Assembly: GCA_018881555.1 (NCBI GenBank)
Contig: JACAXG010000074.1
Span: forward strand, 3,107,081 to 3,171,080
DNA length: 64,000 nt
Direction: 5' to 3'
Source of the DNA: Amblyornis subalaris
Lineage: Eukaryota > Chordata > Aves > Passeriformes > Ptilonorhynchidae
Positions 1 to 13,900 of the stretch are shown piece by piece (the stretch's first letter is position 1; every line of letters begins with the position of its first letter). A model generated the notes under the pieces. The model did not search any database. It was not told where the DNA came from and saw only the letters and a list, made by a program, of their open reading frames with translations. The translations under genes and the position numbers were made by a program.

Positions 1-1759
1 ATGAGCCAAGCTCTCAACATTTCATTCCTATGTAGATAGTTTGCTAAATTTTTTCCCAAGGCTTTATGATTTTCAACAATATATCTTTCATCACGGTATT
101 GCCAAAAAGAAGTGGCTGCCTTGAAGCTTCCCTTAGGATTTGGACTGGATATCGAGGATTAGTTTATAACTGGTAACGTATGAACTGCATAGTGTTCTAC
201 AAACAACTTATTTTTCTTCATGTAGCAGTGAAACTATGAAACCCCATCCTGAGAACTTATTTCTGAAAGGATATTTGAATGAACCTTTAAACAATACTTT
301 ATTTTCCTATATTGAAACTGATAATTTTTAAAGGAGTGCAATTTTGTCTTCATAAAATAAGATTAAATGACCACAAATCTTGAAAATATTCATCTCTGGT
401 TGAATTTGTATGTGTTTGTTTCAGATTTGGGGGCTTGTTTTTTAGGGGTATTTTTTTGAGATCTCTAAGAATGTCTGAGTTTTGAGTTTGGCTTTTGTGC
501 AGCTGGGATCTGACGATATAACAGAAGAAACCCATTATTTATAGGAATGGAATCACAGCAGGTATTGGCAGAATACAGCAATGGGAAACTTCTGAAGAAT
601 ATTTCTTGCTTTTACCTGTGTTGGTGCAAGTCATATGTGTTGGTAATAAGGGCAAGGAAAAAACTAACAAGTAAGCACAGATTTTTGTATTTGAGCACAT
701 CTGTTTTATTTCAGTTCAGTGTGATGGCTGGAGGGAGAAAGGGATTTCTTCAGATGGCATGTGTTTAGCTCCAATTCTTGGTAAACTTAAAACAGAAAAG
801 GACATCTAATTTTTTTAAATGGATTTCCTCCAAGCTGGTTGTAACAGAAGCATATCCACTTTTTCTTGTGCCTATGGTACTCTCTCCCAGGTAAAAGGTT
901 TTCTTATAATTGCTTTATGCAGAATATATTCAGAGTAATCATCCCTTTGTTTGCACTACAATTGCATCTGGAAACGTCTTTCAAGACCAGGGATCACACT
1001 GGGAAGCCTTGCAGGAACAATAACGGAAAGCCAGTCACCACCCCAAAGCCCTTACAGCTATCTAGATGAAACTAGGAAAAAGGGAAAGAAGAAAATGGTT
1101 TTGCTAAGAAAAGAAGTAATTTGTCCATGGACATGTTTTGAACTAGTGGTACTGCAGAATATAGTTGGAGTATATTAACTCCTCAATATTTTACTGAAGT
1201 TCATATGTGGCTGGAAAATTATAACTTATTTGTGCAGATGTTTAGTCATATTATGAAAAACTCATTTTTTTCCAATGTAGACAGGAACACGTTAGATTAC
1301 ATTTTTGGCATTAGACTGAATTATTTGTTAGCTTTTATTATGATGATTATAATAATTTCTTAAATAACATATTGATAAAAGTTTGGGGGAAAGAGCTCTC
1401 TTGACATGCTCCATTGTTATGTTTGTGTCTAAACTTCCTTGGCCAGAGAAAACCAGAAGCAGAATTGCAGTCATGGTGGACCCTTGCTCAGGTCTCAGCT
1501 TGAGGACTCAGTCAAGATTGAGCCTTTATTAGACCACAATCCGTGTGTAGGAGTGTCTTTTCATGCTGAAGAATCCACTTTTAAAGGATTTGATGAATAA
1601 GGTTTAATACTACTAAAATGGAAGGAAATGAGGAAGGAAAACAGTTTATTCTGTGACACTTCAATCTGACCTATCTCTCTTCCCATTTACATAAATTTCT
1701 GTTTCCACTTAACTCTTAGGAAGCAGAGTCAGGCCAACGATGATTGCTTTTGAAAATCA
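1..1759. other. Non-coding, no feature recognised
   Basis: AT-rich single-copy DNA. Frames of up to about 75 codons occur on both strands but show no domain, splice-site-bounded exon or repeat signature that I can recognise. Confidence 0.55.
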
Positions 1760-1862
1760 CTCCCTTAGCAACTTGCTGAAGGTCAGTGGTGGGTGTTTGT
1801 GGCAGAAGTGGGAGTGAATGATAGTCCATTGTCTTAACCACAAGACCCTGCTTCCTCTCCTA
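1760..1862 (+). repeat. Ancient L2/CR1-like LINE fragment (terminal part)
   Basis: The words CTTAGCAACTTGCTGAAGGTCA, TGTGGCAGAAGTGGGAG and TCTTAACCACAAGACC, then CTTCCTCTC, appear in the same order as in the 3' end of old amniote L2/CR1-type elements. In those the copies read as AACTTGCCCAAGGTCA, GTGGCAGAGCTGGGA, CCTAACCACTAGACCA and TCCTTCCTC. The match is imperfect but ordered over about 100 bp. Confidence 0.6.
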
Positions 1863-2101
1863 ATCCCAGGTTGATTTTACNCAGTTATAGCATATGAAAA
1901 AAAGTCCAAATTTTAAAATATTAAACTTGGCACTGATGATAAGGAAATGATTAAGAGTCAACTAAGGAAAGGCACAACCACACTGACAGAGAGTGTCTTC
2001 AGAGTAGAACCATATTTTCATCTAACCAGGTTTTATTGGAGCTCTCCTGATGCATACATTGGACTGCATCCTGCTTTTTTGTTTTGGCAAGCATCACGGA
2101 A

Positions 2102-2148
2102 GGCCTGATCCAATTCTTCAGGAAATCAATGGAAGTTTGATTAGAGCC
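2102..2148 (-). repeat. Ancient amniote repeat tail (GGCCTGATCC type)
   Basis: GGCCTGATCCAATTCTTCAG followed by GAAATCAATGGAAGTTTG and GAGCC is the reverse of the GGATCAGGCC end seen at 40988-41050, with the AATCAATGGAAGT core kept. It is only about 47 bp, so chance similarity cannot be excluded. The joined GGCCTGATCC and TCAATGGAAGT words are what I rely on. Confidence 0.45.
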
Positions 2149-2149
2149 A

Positions 2150-5100
2150 TAGAAAGCCATGAAGGGAATTTCAAGAGATAAAGTGTAGAGCCAGACATTC
2201 AAAAATAGCTTTTTTAATACGTGTCACTGACCATTCTTATGGCTTGCAAATGCAGTCTGATTACCGTACGTGAAGGTACTTTATGGGGAAGGCTTGAAAG
2301 CTGGACCAGAATAAAACAGTGAACTTGCTTGGGAGCCCAAGTGTGAGTTGGGTCATGACAAGGAGCTTGGATTCAGCTCTCACCTGCGTCTGGATTTCAT
2401 TCACAGCAGCAAACATGGAATGGGATAAGAAAGGGACCGGGCTGGGGAGCCAATCCACGCCTGCAAGGTAGTTTGGGAACTCAATCGATCAAAGGAAAGC
2501 AGTGACTCAGATGTTGGGCTGAGTGCAAGCTCTTACCACTCAGCATGAGGTCTCCAAGCCAAAGAGAAAGAAATCAACCGACTGCCTAGTCTTTCACTCC
2601 TGTTCAGAGAAGAAAACTTCATGAGGTTTGACTGAATTGACTCTCCAGNGGCTGACGGTAGCTCAGGAATAGAAGATAACCCATGAGACACTATCTCTGA
2701 AGACTAAAAGACAAGGGTACAGTCATGTTGAGTGGATTTTACATTGTACCTGAGATTGCTGTAAAGCCCTTTTGTCAGAAAACCTCCAAAAGAGATGGAG
2801 TCAGCAGCTTAATTCTCTTTTGGACACATACAACCAGGAATCCTGGTAGGTTTCTACAGCTGTCTCTGATCCCTGGATTCCTGACTTGTAAGCACTGCTG
2901 CCTTTGGCTGCTGGGTATGTAAAGAGTGTTCAAGATTCTGATTCTGCTGTAGGTNTGACAAAAGTCTTCCTGGGAGGTTAAAAACCCCAAGCCCTGTAAT
3001 GTGATGGTCACTGTGGTACTTGATGGCATCCTCTCACTTTTCTCCGGAGAGAAGATAAACGGGGCAGAAGGAATATTTTATGATCCAATTCTGTGGTGCA
3101 ACAGCTGCACAACAGCTTCCTGGAAAACCCAGTGACAAACACAGCAACCTCCAGGTCATGTGCCAGGGAACTCAGTGCACATCTCCTCCATTATATGGAA
3201 ATCATTTCCTGTGTCTCTCAGATGTCAGACCACCAAGTGGAGGACAAGTAAAAAAGATTTGTCCACACATTTGTTTTTATGGATTCATCTCATCATCTCC
3301 ATTCACAGAGTGGCAGAAATAAAAGCTTTAAAAAGTGTGCAGTGGATCCTAAGGGCTGAAGTGGACCCTTACCAGCTAAGGACGCAGTCATATGTTCATA
3401 AACAGGATTCTTTTATCATTTTCCATCTGCTTCCAACTTTTNGCCATCCCCACCCCAACTGAATCTTCAGTGTCAATTTAGGCAGACAAAACCCCTCACA
3501 TGCCATAAAATGTTAATTACGCTTCTTAGAAAAGGCCTCAGGTGTCATCTTCAGGTGTTAATCTGGGTGTTGCTGGGCTCAAGCCCACATTGCTACTGAC
3601 ACCAATGAAATTCTCTGCATAGATGAGGAATGTGGGTGAACACAAAAGCTGGCAATAAACCTTTCTTCATAACTTTCCAACACAGAGCAGGATATTTCAA
3701 AACCCACTTTGTTGCTGTTATTGTGGAGAATGCTTGCCTCAAATGTTCCTTCTTTCCTCTTTTAACTGGAAGAACAAAACCTTTTCAGAGAAATGCTGAA
3801 ACATTACTTTATGTCTTTAGCATATTTTGGTCCAGAAATATATTGGTTTTGGTTTTGTAGGATTTTTTAAAATCTAAATCCAGCCTACTTTGAAGATGTG
3901 AACTTAAATGTTGCATAAGACAGATAATAAAAACACTCAGAATTACTGCTGTGATAATTACCAGGTACTACAGAAATCAAGTGTCCATATACAATCATGT
4001 AGGAGTCCTTCTCCCAAGGGGAAAGTAGCCCCTGAGATAAATTTAACCTTGACTCTGCGCAGGGATATTCAGAGGTGGTGTATAGGTATTATTGTGAGAA
4101 GGTTCTGGGCCATGGCAATAATTATGATTAAACACGTCATGAATTTTAGTTATGTACCAATGTCAGAAGCTTTTCACACATAGATTTGATTGCCTTTATT
4201 CTGAAAACATGAAGTCTTAATAGTCAAAGTGTTGGGNTTTTTTTTCCTCCTTTATTCTAAGCAGATGTTTTCTCTCCTCACTCTTCCTTCCTCTGCTCTT
4301 TCCTCATTGGAAGGAATGATGAGTGTGTGCCAAAACAAAATTGAAAACCATGTGAAAAACACAGAAAAATTATTTTGTTAGGGAAAAATAAGTTAATGAA
4401 GAATGGCTCTGTTTTGAAACTACTGGACCAAATTTAATTTCTAAAGTGATTTAAAAGTATACCAGATTCTGACCAGTTACACTGGCTTCTGAACATTCCT
4501 GTGTGGTTATTTTAGGAGATAGGAACTCAAAACAGTCAAAAGAACAAATTTTAATGCTGAGAAGAAGGCAGGTCTCTTCCACAGCTGTCTCTGGGTCTTG
4601 ACTTTCACTTCTGCAGGTAAATGTGGTTTTGTACCTCANGGCAGGGGAGTGTACAAAGTGAGGAGCAGCCCTAGATGCAGGGCTTCATCCGTGGGATATT
4701 TTTGTGAAGTGGTCTTTTGGTTGCCATTTTTGCTGAAAGATGATAGTTCCCATAAATCCTAACTCCAAACTTGTGGTGTCTGCCCACCTCACATTCTCTC
4801 TGAGCTCTTCACTCAGCAGACAACTGCTGCCTGCAAGGGGGCTGCAGGATTTGACCACAGGATTTGATTAGAGCCTTAATGAGTAGCCCTGAAAGAAAAG
4901 CAGCATCCAATCAATAATCTGGGGTGCACAAACATTTATCAAAGAGAACCCAGAGTGCTTTGCATTTGTTCCTCNACTTGCTGCTTCTGACAGTTACATC
5001 TGCATCCATCCATTTTCTTCAGTCTAATTGAGAATCATTAGACACAAAAGATATTTACTTATGTTAAAAGGAAACCTCTATGGCTACCTAACTTAAGTTG

Positions 5101-8100
5101 AGTATTATTTTAAAGGCTTTATTCTTATTATTTGTCCTGGATCTAGGTTAACATTTTTCCTTTCTTCCTTTTCCATCATTTGAGTGCTTCTACCTTTCAG
5201 GCTGGTGTGTACCTGCTATTATTAAATAGGATATCGTATTTGTTTCCATTAAGCATGTGTGTATGTGAATATCTTCATAAAACATACAGAGAGCACTAAC
5301 TGCTCAGACCTGTGGGACAGAAATCAAGACAACATCAGAGAAAAGATTTTTTTTTTTTTTTTTTTTTTGCCTACCGAGCCTGCTGTGGTTGCTATTTCAG
5401 CTGTTCATTAAAGTTATATTGCTTCCTTTATCTCTTGTGCTCATGGAATACAAGCACCTCCATAATGAGCTTAAATTACCACGAGCTAAGAATAGAAAAC
5501 TCGATTTCAGTCCTTGGGAGGCTGAAGCTGTGGTGGTGCATGGGTAATCAAGCAATATTAGCTGTATAATGGTGCTAGGATCCCAGGGCAGGGCTGCTGG
5601 AATGTTTATGGCAGGGAAGCACAATAAATATCAGTTTTCTGTGCTTTCTGGCTTTCTTTCCCCCCTCCCCGCTCCTGCCTCCTTATACATTTTGAAATAA
5701 ACATTGTTCCTTTCTCTATATTAATATCCTATAAATGTGGTTGGCCAGCCATGTCTGTCTTTGGAGAGTAGAACCTCCTGTGTTCTCATTTTCTCATTTA
5801 TACAGCCAAGCTATGGAAGACTCTCGGTCACCTGAGTTATCAGTATCAGTATCACAGGGTAAACTGAGTGCAAATGTCAGAACTTAAAGAGGATGTGTGC
5901 AAAAATACCCTCTGTTTCCAAGTCTCTTGAATGCTTTGGATTTCATTCCATTAAATAGCAAGTGGGAATAAGCACAAGTGGGGGTACTTTGTGNAGAGGG
6001 ATCAAACTCACTCTCTTGTTACTTTAAGTTTCACAGTCATTTCAAGCAGCGTCTGCTCCAAGGCAGAAGTGTCCTCTTGGACAAACAAGCCCCTGGAGGC
6101 TGATGTTGCTAAAAGTAGGCACAGGGAATGGTGGTGTGCCAGCATCTCCCCAGAGGTTAACAGATTGCCACTGACTTTAGGGCACTGCAGGGATCACAGT
6201 GCAGGCAGCCGCAGCTCAGGGCTCTGCCTGATGGACTTGCTGAATTTAACTGTGATGGCTTCAGAGCTAACACCCTCCCAGGCACCTTGCCCTGCTCCAA
6301 CAACACCTACAGGCACAGGATAAATCTGCCAGAGAGCCACTATTCAACAAGAGTTATCCTGAACGTCACCTGGTTTGGGAAGAAACCCACTTTATCATGA
6401 CATTCTCAAAGAGCCTTTAGATAGTTTTGCTATTGCATTGTAGTATATTGGCTTTTTCCCAAATTATCTCTCACTTTCAANCTCTTTCTAATGATTAAAA
6501 AAACCTCAATCACCATAGCTAGTAAGGCTTTAGCATATGAAATAATAACAAAAATCTGCTCCACCAAAATAATTCTCCACTATCTGACACCTCCAGTTGC
6601 CTTCTTTATATATTTTGTCTCAGAAATTCACTATTGATTGCATCCCCTGTTCAGAAAGGAACTCATACTTTTTCACAAGATACTATCCTCAGCAGGAGAA
6701 TCTAAATTGATGCAAAGAGAGGAATCTCAGAGTGCCTCACAAGGCGTTTGTGAAAGAGCACACCCAGCTAGGGCCTCTCCTGCCTGGTTTACTCAGAAGT
6801 TCATCTTTTCCTTGTGGGGGAATACACCTCTTGAAAGCACCACAGGTGGAAAAAGGTAACCCTCTGTCTAACCTGTAGCTGCAACCTCCTGATGGAAAGT
6901 GCTTTTTTTCACAAGTTGTCCTGATAACACCAGGGAGAGAGACCGAGGCTCTACCTCAGGGCAGTAAAGTTAGTGGACTTTGGCCTTTAATGAGCAGAAG
7001 GTGCAGTTCAATTACAGCTCGTTGGTGGATATCATTAGCTTGTATCTCCAGGGGTCATTGGCAGAGATCATTAGCACGGGGTCATTAACAGGGGTAGTCG
7101 ATATAAGGGGAGCTTGAGCCACTTCTGTTGGGTGGGGAAGGTGGGAGCAGATGATGTTTTATTAGTGGATAATTCCAGTGAGGCTGAGTCTCTGCCAGGG
7201 GCTGTCAAAGCCAAGTCCTGATGATCCAGGAGGAAGTCCTGGTATCTCTCATGATGAAAGACCTGGGTAAATGAAAGAGGTCTCCTTACATTTCACTCAC
7301 ATAACTTCAGAACATAATTATGTGACCAGCTTGAGAATATTAAGGCATCCACGAGTCTGACCAGTGGATGCATGGTCTTAACACCACTGACTTGCATAAG
7401 AGGTGAGGATTTCTTTGGCAGGTAGTAGCTGTCTCAGGCTGATAGTCCAGAATTTATGATTTGTGGCCTTTCCTCTCCCCTGGTCCATGGCTGCTCCTGC
7501 TGCTGTCGCCCCTTACCTCAATGAACCTCAAAGGGAGTNGGTGGCCCTTATCAGAGCTCTGATAAGACAGGGAATGATGTAGGAGAAGCTGCTAAGTACT
7601 GCAGAGGTGATCCTCTAAGTTTTTGGGAGGTAGCTCATCAAGCTGGACCTGTGCAGGGGCTATGGGGTACAAGAAATGCTTTTAGGATAATCAGGATTGT
7701 ATCTCTATTGAAGAGCAAATGTTCCCTTGGGTTTGGTTCAGCACAGGTGGCGCTCCAATGTGGAAAACACACCTGCTTTTCCTAATTAACCTCCATTTGT
7801 TAATGAACTACCAAATGGCCAGTGTATCTGTGTAGTCTCCTGGCAACCCTGGAGTTATTCACCTGATTTCTTTTGCTTTCACCTGGGACTGTCTGCTCCC
7901 AGCTCCCTGTGGGGTTTGAGTGTGTACAGAAGGGATGAGTCCTGTTCTTATCATGTCTCACTGTGCCCCACTCCTGTCCTCCTCTAAATCCTCAGCACTG
8001 AGCCACTGACAGTATTCCTTAGGAATTAGTAGCTTGTGTCCATGGCAATGATGATCGGTTTGGTCAGTTCTGAAAAGCATCTGTGTTTCAGACAGGCTGT

Positions 8101-10224
8101 TTTCCCGTTGGAAGTTGCTAATTTGCTGAAGGTTAAATTCATCTGTGGCTTCAGGATCTAAATTAAAAAAGGAATACTGGAAGTGAGCNTTTCACTACAG
8201 ATAAATGTTCTGCTACAGAAAAGCTCCGTTTTTCTCTATTAAAATGGCTGTTTTCACGTTGGTATTTGATCCCCAGTAAGAGTGAAAGGTATAATAGAAA
8301 ACTCTGCTTAGCTGAAAAGGCCTATGTGCATGTGATGTCATTTACTTTTGAAATTTGACATTTATTTTGGTTCTCTTTGTTTTGGGTTTTTCCTCTCACC
8401 TCGAAGCAGAAATATCAAATTCACATCCTCAGGATGAAAAACTTACTATGTCATCTTCCTTTGTAGCAACTTGTAGAAAATGTAAATGGTCAGTGGTGCT
8501 GTTAAACAATTCTGGTGTCAGAACTTGTGCACCTGATGGCAAATGTTTGATGGATTTTTCTGTACTTAAGTACAGCTAAGATCTCTGTTAATGCTTCTCA
8601 TGGAGATTTACATAAGTGCAGTAAGAAGCTTGCACAGTCAGTAATATCTCCTGAACTTNTTGAAGGTTGATTGGCAATTTTATAGTTATCATGGCTCAAG
8701 AAAGAGGTAAGAATCACCCAAGAAGTATAGGGAAGATGGTGTCAGTTAACACATCTTACCTAAAAGAATACTAATTACAAAATATTAATCCATATACAGG
8801 TATGGGATATTTTTGTTTAAGNACAGGAATGCTTCCCACCTCTATGGTATGTGGATGTTTTGCCTGTATTTCAGAGAAGGATGAATGCTTTCCAGTGTGC
8901 TCCCCTCTCCCTGGCAAAATAGCCTAGTTTTATTGACTAAAATGCCAAAAAAAGTGAAGAAATTCTGTTTATAAAATTTTTCGGAGGGGAAACTTTGAAA
9001 TTGAAAGCGAATGTTCTTTCAGCATTTCTGTTCATAATTTGGAAACAAATAAACTGAAAGAGCATTTCTAAAAGGGAAAATCCAGCAGTCTTACCTTCAG
9101 TTCCCAGGAAAGTGCAACATTCCTCTTNATCTCCAAAGGTAGAAATTCTTCACAAACCTGAATCTTCAGCCAGGTCCAGTGCCTAACATCCCNAAGTTAA
9201 GTGTAGTTGAGAGGTAGTATTTGATGAGTAGCATTNCTAGTTTCGTCTCCAGAGAATTTGCCCAAGTTTATAAACATCATCTGCGCCACTGAACTCTCCC
9301 AAATTCGTGTGGCCTTTTACTTCTGTAAAAGACGGAAAAACTCATCTCAGTGAACTGACAAAGACATGAATGTCCTTTCTGAGTCAGGTTTTTTAACTCA
9401 GCTCCCACAGAAGTGGTTATCAGTTGTATTTGAACACCATATTTTTGGTTGCCTACAAAGGGTATTTAGATGAAATGCCCAAATTTTAAGTGCTTACAGG
9501 TAGNTGAGATGAATAATTAATTAAAATAGAGGTGAAAGAGGTTGATCTCATACTGAGCCTGCCAGTTGACTTCTAAAGCAAAGTAAACCATATGTGAAGG
9601 TTACTGAAGTCTCCAAGCCTCTGGGCCATTCATCATTTCCAACAATTTTCTCAATCAGTGCTTCACTCAAAACCTTTAAAAACTCTAATTATGTGTCTTT
9701 TCTACCTGATGGCTTCTTAAAGCAAGGAAATTTAAATGGTTCCTTTGATACTTTTTTTTCAATGTTAAACAAATAATCGTATGCAGTTAGATCATACAGA
9801 CTTCGNTGGTTTCGGTTTCCTTCATTTAGAGATCTCCCTTCATAGTGGTGCAGAGAGAAATGAATGTGGCAGAGCTTTTCAAATGATTTCTAAATTAGGT
9901 ACAGTAAATTCCTCTGTAATGCGACTCATGAGACCTGAAGATCAAAGTCTTACAAGAGATTTATCAAAACCAAATAATTTTTACATAGAATATATGGAAA
10001 CTTCGGGTAATGTTGTGTTGTTGCTCCACTTACCATGTGAAAGCGATGAAGAGTGGCGCTTCTTTATTTTCTGGATCCTTTGCTAGTTTAAGAGGGAGAG
10101 ATGGCATCAGGAATCAATTTGATCCTGTTTTGGAGTTTGCCTTACACTCCCTTTCTCGTAAGAGACGCCGAGGGCCGGCTGTTCCCTGCTCACCAGCCTC
10201 CATGTGCTCCCGTCCTGAGTGACG
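2150..10224. other. Non-coding, little recognised
   Basis: This is mostly AT-rich. A somewhat GC-richer, low-CpG stretch at about 6890-7600 has words such as CTTTAATGAGCAGAAGG and TGTTTTATTAGTGG that could be an old LTR, but I could not find matching ends and do not call it. The frame at 8355-8579 begins on TTG and is not accepted as a gene. No RNA gene was seen. Confidence 0.5.
5347..5368. repeat. Poly-T tract (22 T)
   Basis: Uninterrupted run of T, the longest homopolymer seen. It could be the tail of a minus-strand retrocopy, but the following sequence shows no TTTATT signal or recognisable gene. Confidence 0.9.
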
Positions 10225-10420
10225 ACATCCAAGTCCTCTGCTGCATAAATCTGGGAAAGCTCAGTGAAGTGTGAATCTGATCGCTCTGATTAGTGCTGAT
10301 TAGTTGCAAGCTGGAGTGTGAATAAGCAGCCTGACATGTACGGCATTTTGTTATATGTGACAGAAGAAATTGCATTTGCATGGTGAAGTATTTATGGTCG
10401 TGTTTGTGACTTCCTTCATT
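10225..10420. promoter_or_regulatory. Candidate regulatory block with an octamer site
   Basis: The block contains GATCGCTCTGATTAGTGCTG, ATTAGTTGCAAG and, at 10374-10381, a perfect octamer ATTTGCAT preceded by ATTGC. It is free of simple repeats and of recognisable transposon sequence. It sits just downstream of a small CpG-richer patch (10160-10210). The enhancer-like reading rests on motif content only. Confidence 0.33.
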
Positions 10421-10627
10421 CACATCTGGTCCAGGGTTGTCCTCTGGGAATGGCAGGAAAGAGAACAGGAGGGAAATGTGAAATGGTTCAGCAGAAACCA
10501 GAGAACAAAGACAACATATTTCCTACCCCTGTAAATCCTAATTTGGGTAAGGGAAAGTTTGTGGCAACATGGGACATAAGACCATAGTGGTAAAAAAAAG
10601 AAAAAAGATATATATAACGCAAGTGAC

Positions 10628-10649
10628 TTTCTGTTTCTGTTTCTGTTTA
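10628..10649. repeat. (TTTCTG)n short tandem repeat
   Basis: The hexamer TTTCTG is repeated three to four times, the last unit being imperfect. Confidence 0.8.
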
Positions 10650-10892
10650 TTTTGTTCTGTGCCTCTTCTGCCATAAAGTCATTACTGCAGTAGTCAGGTT
10701 TTCAGGCTCTCAAGGCCATGATGAGTGGCTGGGAAGATGAATTTTTTTTTTAGTTTGATTTCTTTTTTCTATTTATGTCTTGCTATTTGATTCTTCTGCT
10801 GCTTCTNTCCCTTGAATCCTGTTAGACTAAAGAAATTGCTTAGGAAGACATATATGAAAAACAAGTTGAATGGAAAGTTGTAGACATAATAA

Positions 10893-10911
10893 TTTGTTGT
10901 TGTTGTTGTTG
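10893..10911. repeat. (TTG)n microsatellite, about 6 units
   Basis: TTG repeated about six times without interruption. Confidence 0.85.
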
Positions 10912-13900
10912 AAATAATGCCTAATTATGCTGGTGCACTATTAATTTCACACAGAGAAATTTTATGCTCAGGTATATATTTTCAATCAGTCCTAAATTTT
11001 TTTTAAACCACATAACAATCTAGTCTTCAACCAATTAATCTAATCTTTGATGAATTAGTAGGAATGAAAATACTGTAAGAACCAATTGTGGCCCAATATA
11101 GACACGTAGACTGCCTGAAAGAGTGTGTCACATGTCTTTACNGAAATATAAATACTATCTTCCTTTTAGCCTGCTTTTTTATTTCAGTGTATCAGCTCTT
11201 CTGAAGACTAGTTCTTGGTATCTACAAATGGGCAGATGTTTGGGAGAGCTGAAGGAGTTGTGGGGAGAGAAAGCAATGAGATTGGTCTTCTTCCTACTGC
11301 ATCTCTTGGGAGCCCAGAGGGTGCCAGGATGGAGAGAGCTGGGGAGGAGGGGAGGGATGCAGCAAGGACTGCTGCTGCTCCGTGGCAGGATCCCTCAGCC
11401 CTGCTCTCCTGGAGCTCTGACTCCAAGGACTGGCAGGAGCTGGTGGCTGGTTCTCTTTCCCTCCATGCCCCACCAAGCCANACTCTGCTCTTTAAAACCC
11501 CTTTTTCCCTTGATGGAGGACCAGCCTGTCTGNCATGACCTCGGCTGTGACCTCACCATGTCCTTTGTGGTGTGGTGACATGCTGAGCAGCCAGCATGGA
11601 CATTTGTTATTTTTTAAGGNAGGAACACCAGATATGGTCTGCACAACTAAATAACATCTGCTGGTTGGAGATGGATTAATTTCTTCATTTGTTTGTACAG
11701 AGTCATCCTCATGTTGAAACTTATGATTCAATCTGAGTCACAAAGCAGCAGTATCTGTATTGAAAGGAAGAGATGAGGTTAAAGGAACAGAAAATTAATT
11801 TCAGCATATGCATATCTCAGCTTACAGTGTTCAAAAGTTTACTGATAGATTTAGTTTGTCCTGGTTGTTGGGGTTTTTATAATTATTAATTTATTTTGTC
11901 AAAATTTAGTTCCATATCCTGGTTTTATTGTAGACAACCCTCACATACCTGGTCTCTCTCGTGATATGAAATTCAATATTTTGTATTTCCAGTCAAGACC
12001 GTCATCCAAATAAACACGGTGCTGAGATATCCACGCTGTGGAGTTCACTGATGGAGACCAAGGAAGGAAACATGGAGGTCACAGGAGGCATTGTAGACTG
12101 TTGAAGTGATCACTGTTATTGAAGTGGGGAAACGACACAGCAGAGTAAATCTGAGTGGCACCTGTGTCCTGGCCACCTGTGGGCAAGAAGGGTGTGTGAG
12201 ATCAGCAAGGCTGAGCTGCTTCCCACATGGTGACTACCAAATGCTCCAGCTACTGGAGCAGGTGGCTTTAGATCTTGCTAAAAAATTTGTTTCTTCACTG
12301 AAAACATCTTAACTCTTGTCTTAGACACAATAAGGACAGATGATAAGGAGGGCTGATGGGGCTCAGCTGTTGTCTCTAAGGGACCTTGTATCTTGGTGTT
12401 TATTACACTTCAGTAAATTATGGGTTTCATTATCTGTTAATCTTCTTTTAATTTAAGGGACAATCTATTTGTATATCAGAACTAATAGCCATGTAACTTT
12501 TAAGTAGGTAATGGTCAACTCTAACTCAGATCAATATTACTGCTTTTAATTTTCTTGTCCTACAGAAGGACAGCAAACATAAAGCACTCTTGTTTTCTTA
12601 TAAAAGTGCTCCATTTTCTGTTCTGAAAGGCTNTAACCTAAAAGATGGTCATGAAAAAGAAGGGGTAAAGGATGAGATGTAACAACAAAAAAAAATAACA
12701 TGATGAAATCAACTCTGAAAGCCTCCTTGTGTTAGTTAATTCTGTGTTTGGGACTGCCAGATGTGCAGGATGAAACATATAGCTTCAGAAATGTTTCAGT
12801 TTCTAGGACATTGTCCTCTCCTATCCAAGTCTGACTTGATCAAGACCTGAGGCTGAGAGAGAACTCTTCTGTTGGTAACATTTTCATGTGAAATGATTTC
12901 ATGTGAAAGGCTGGGGGACAGGTGGGAAGTTTTGTTATCTTTTTGTGGGGAATGCCGGTGATTTGGAGCTAAACTNTTCTGCAGAAAACTTCTAAGGTCA
13001 CGGAAGGATTATTTTGTTCAAAAGATATTTGTATGCCCCACATTCCCACTACAAAATAATTGGTAGCCAGTTGATTCAGGTGAGACATAGCTGTGCCTGC
13101 TGATCCTACCGGATAAGCCTTCAGATATTCTGGCTGGCTTTGGGAAACCTCTTTACTTCAGCAGAATGGACTTTTGAGTTTCCAGCACACTGTTCTTTCT
13201 GTCCTTGTCTGCACAGAGTGCAGATGTGCAACTCAGAAATTCACTGCTGCTGGAAAAGGTTTCCCTTAGGGGTTCAGCTGAGATCCAGCATTAAAGATGA
13301 ACCCCTGAGAGCTCCTTCCTTGAAAGTTACCTTTAGCTGTTCTTTGTAGGCATCATCATTAGAGGCTATTTATAATATTCATTTTGTTCTGCTTTCTTAT
13401 NCTGATATCTTAACCTTGCAAATTCCAGCTTCTGGATCACGTGACATCAACTATCAGATTACACAACCCATTAAACAATGTCTTATCTTTCAGTGCCTAT
13501 TTCCATTGTTCTTAGTACACATCTTAATTCACATGTGCTGTATTCTTTATGTGCCTGGAAACATTTCCATTAGTTAGTCAGCTGAAACATGCTTGATTCT
13601 GCCCATTTTCTGACAATAAGGTCAATATGTGTTTCTCTCCTGGTGCAAATTGGTTGGTCTTCAGAAAAGCAACAAAACCTTTGGCTGATTTTTAAAAAAA
13701 AAAGTATACGAACAATAATGCTATTCTCAGGTTGTTGCTACACAAAATACTTCTCATTTTCAGCTTTCTCCCATCTCACAGCATGAGCAAAGCTGTCCCT
13801 TATCTCATATTTGTATCGCGGGCATATTGTCTCTTACCAGTAAGAGATGGATGAGATTCTTTAAATTGCTTTTTCAAATAATTTCACTTTGCTGTTTGAA

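Noticed and set aside
5347..5368. Poly-T run as the tail of a reversed processed pseudogene
   Set aside because: No TTTATT following and no gene-like sequence downstream.
8355..8579. 74-codon frame with a hydrophobic start resembling a signal peptide and several cysteines
   Set aside because: It starts on TTG, has no upstream exon evidence, and the hydrophobic run comes from a T-rich tract. Not credible as a secreted protein gene.
11123..11578. 151-codon plus-strand frame
   Set aside because: It starts on GTG, is interrupted by several N, and has G+C-driven openness on both strands. No similarity is recognised.
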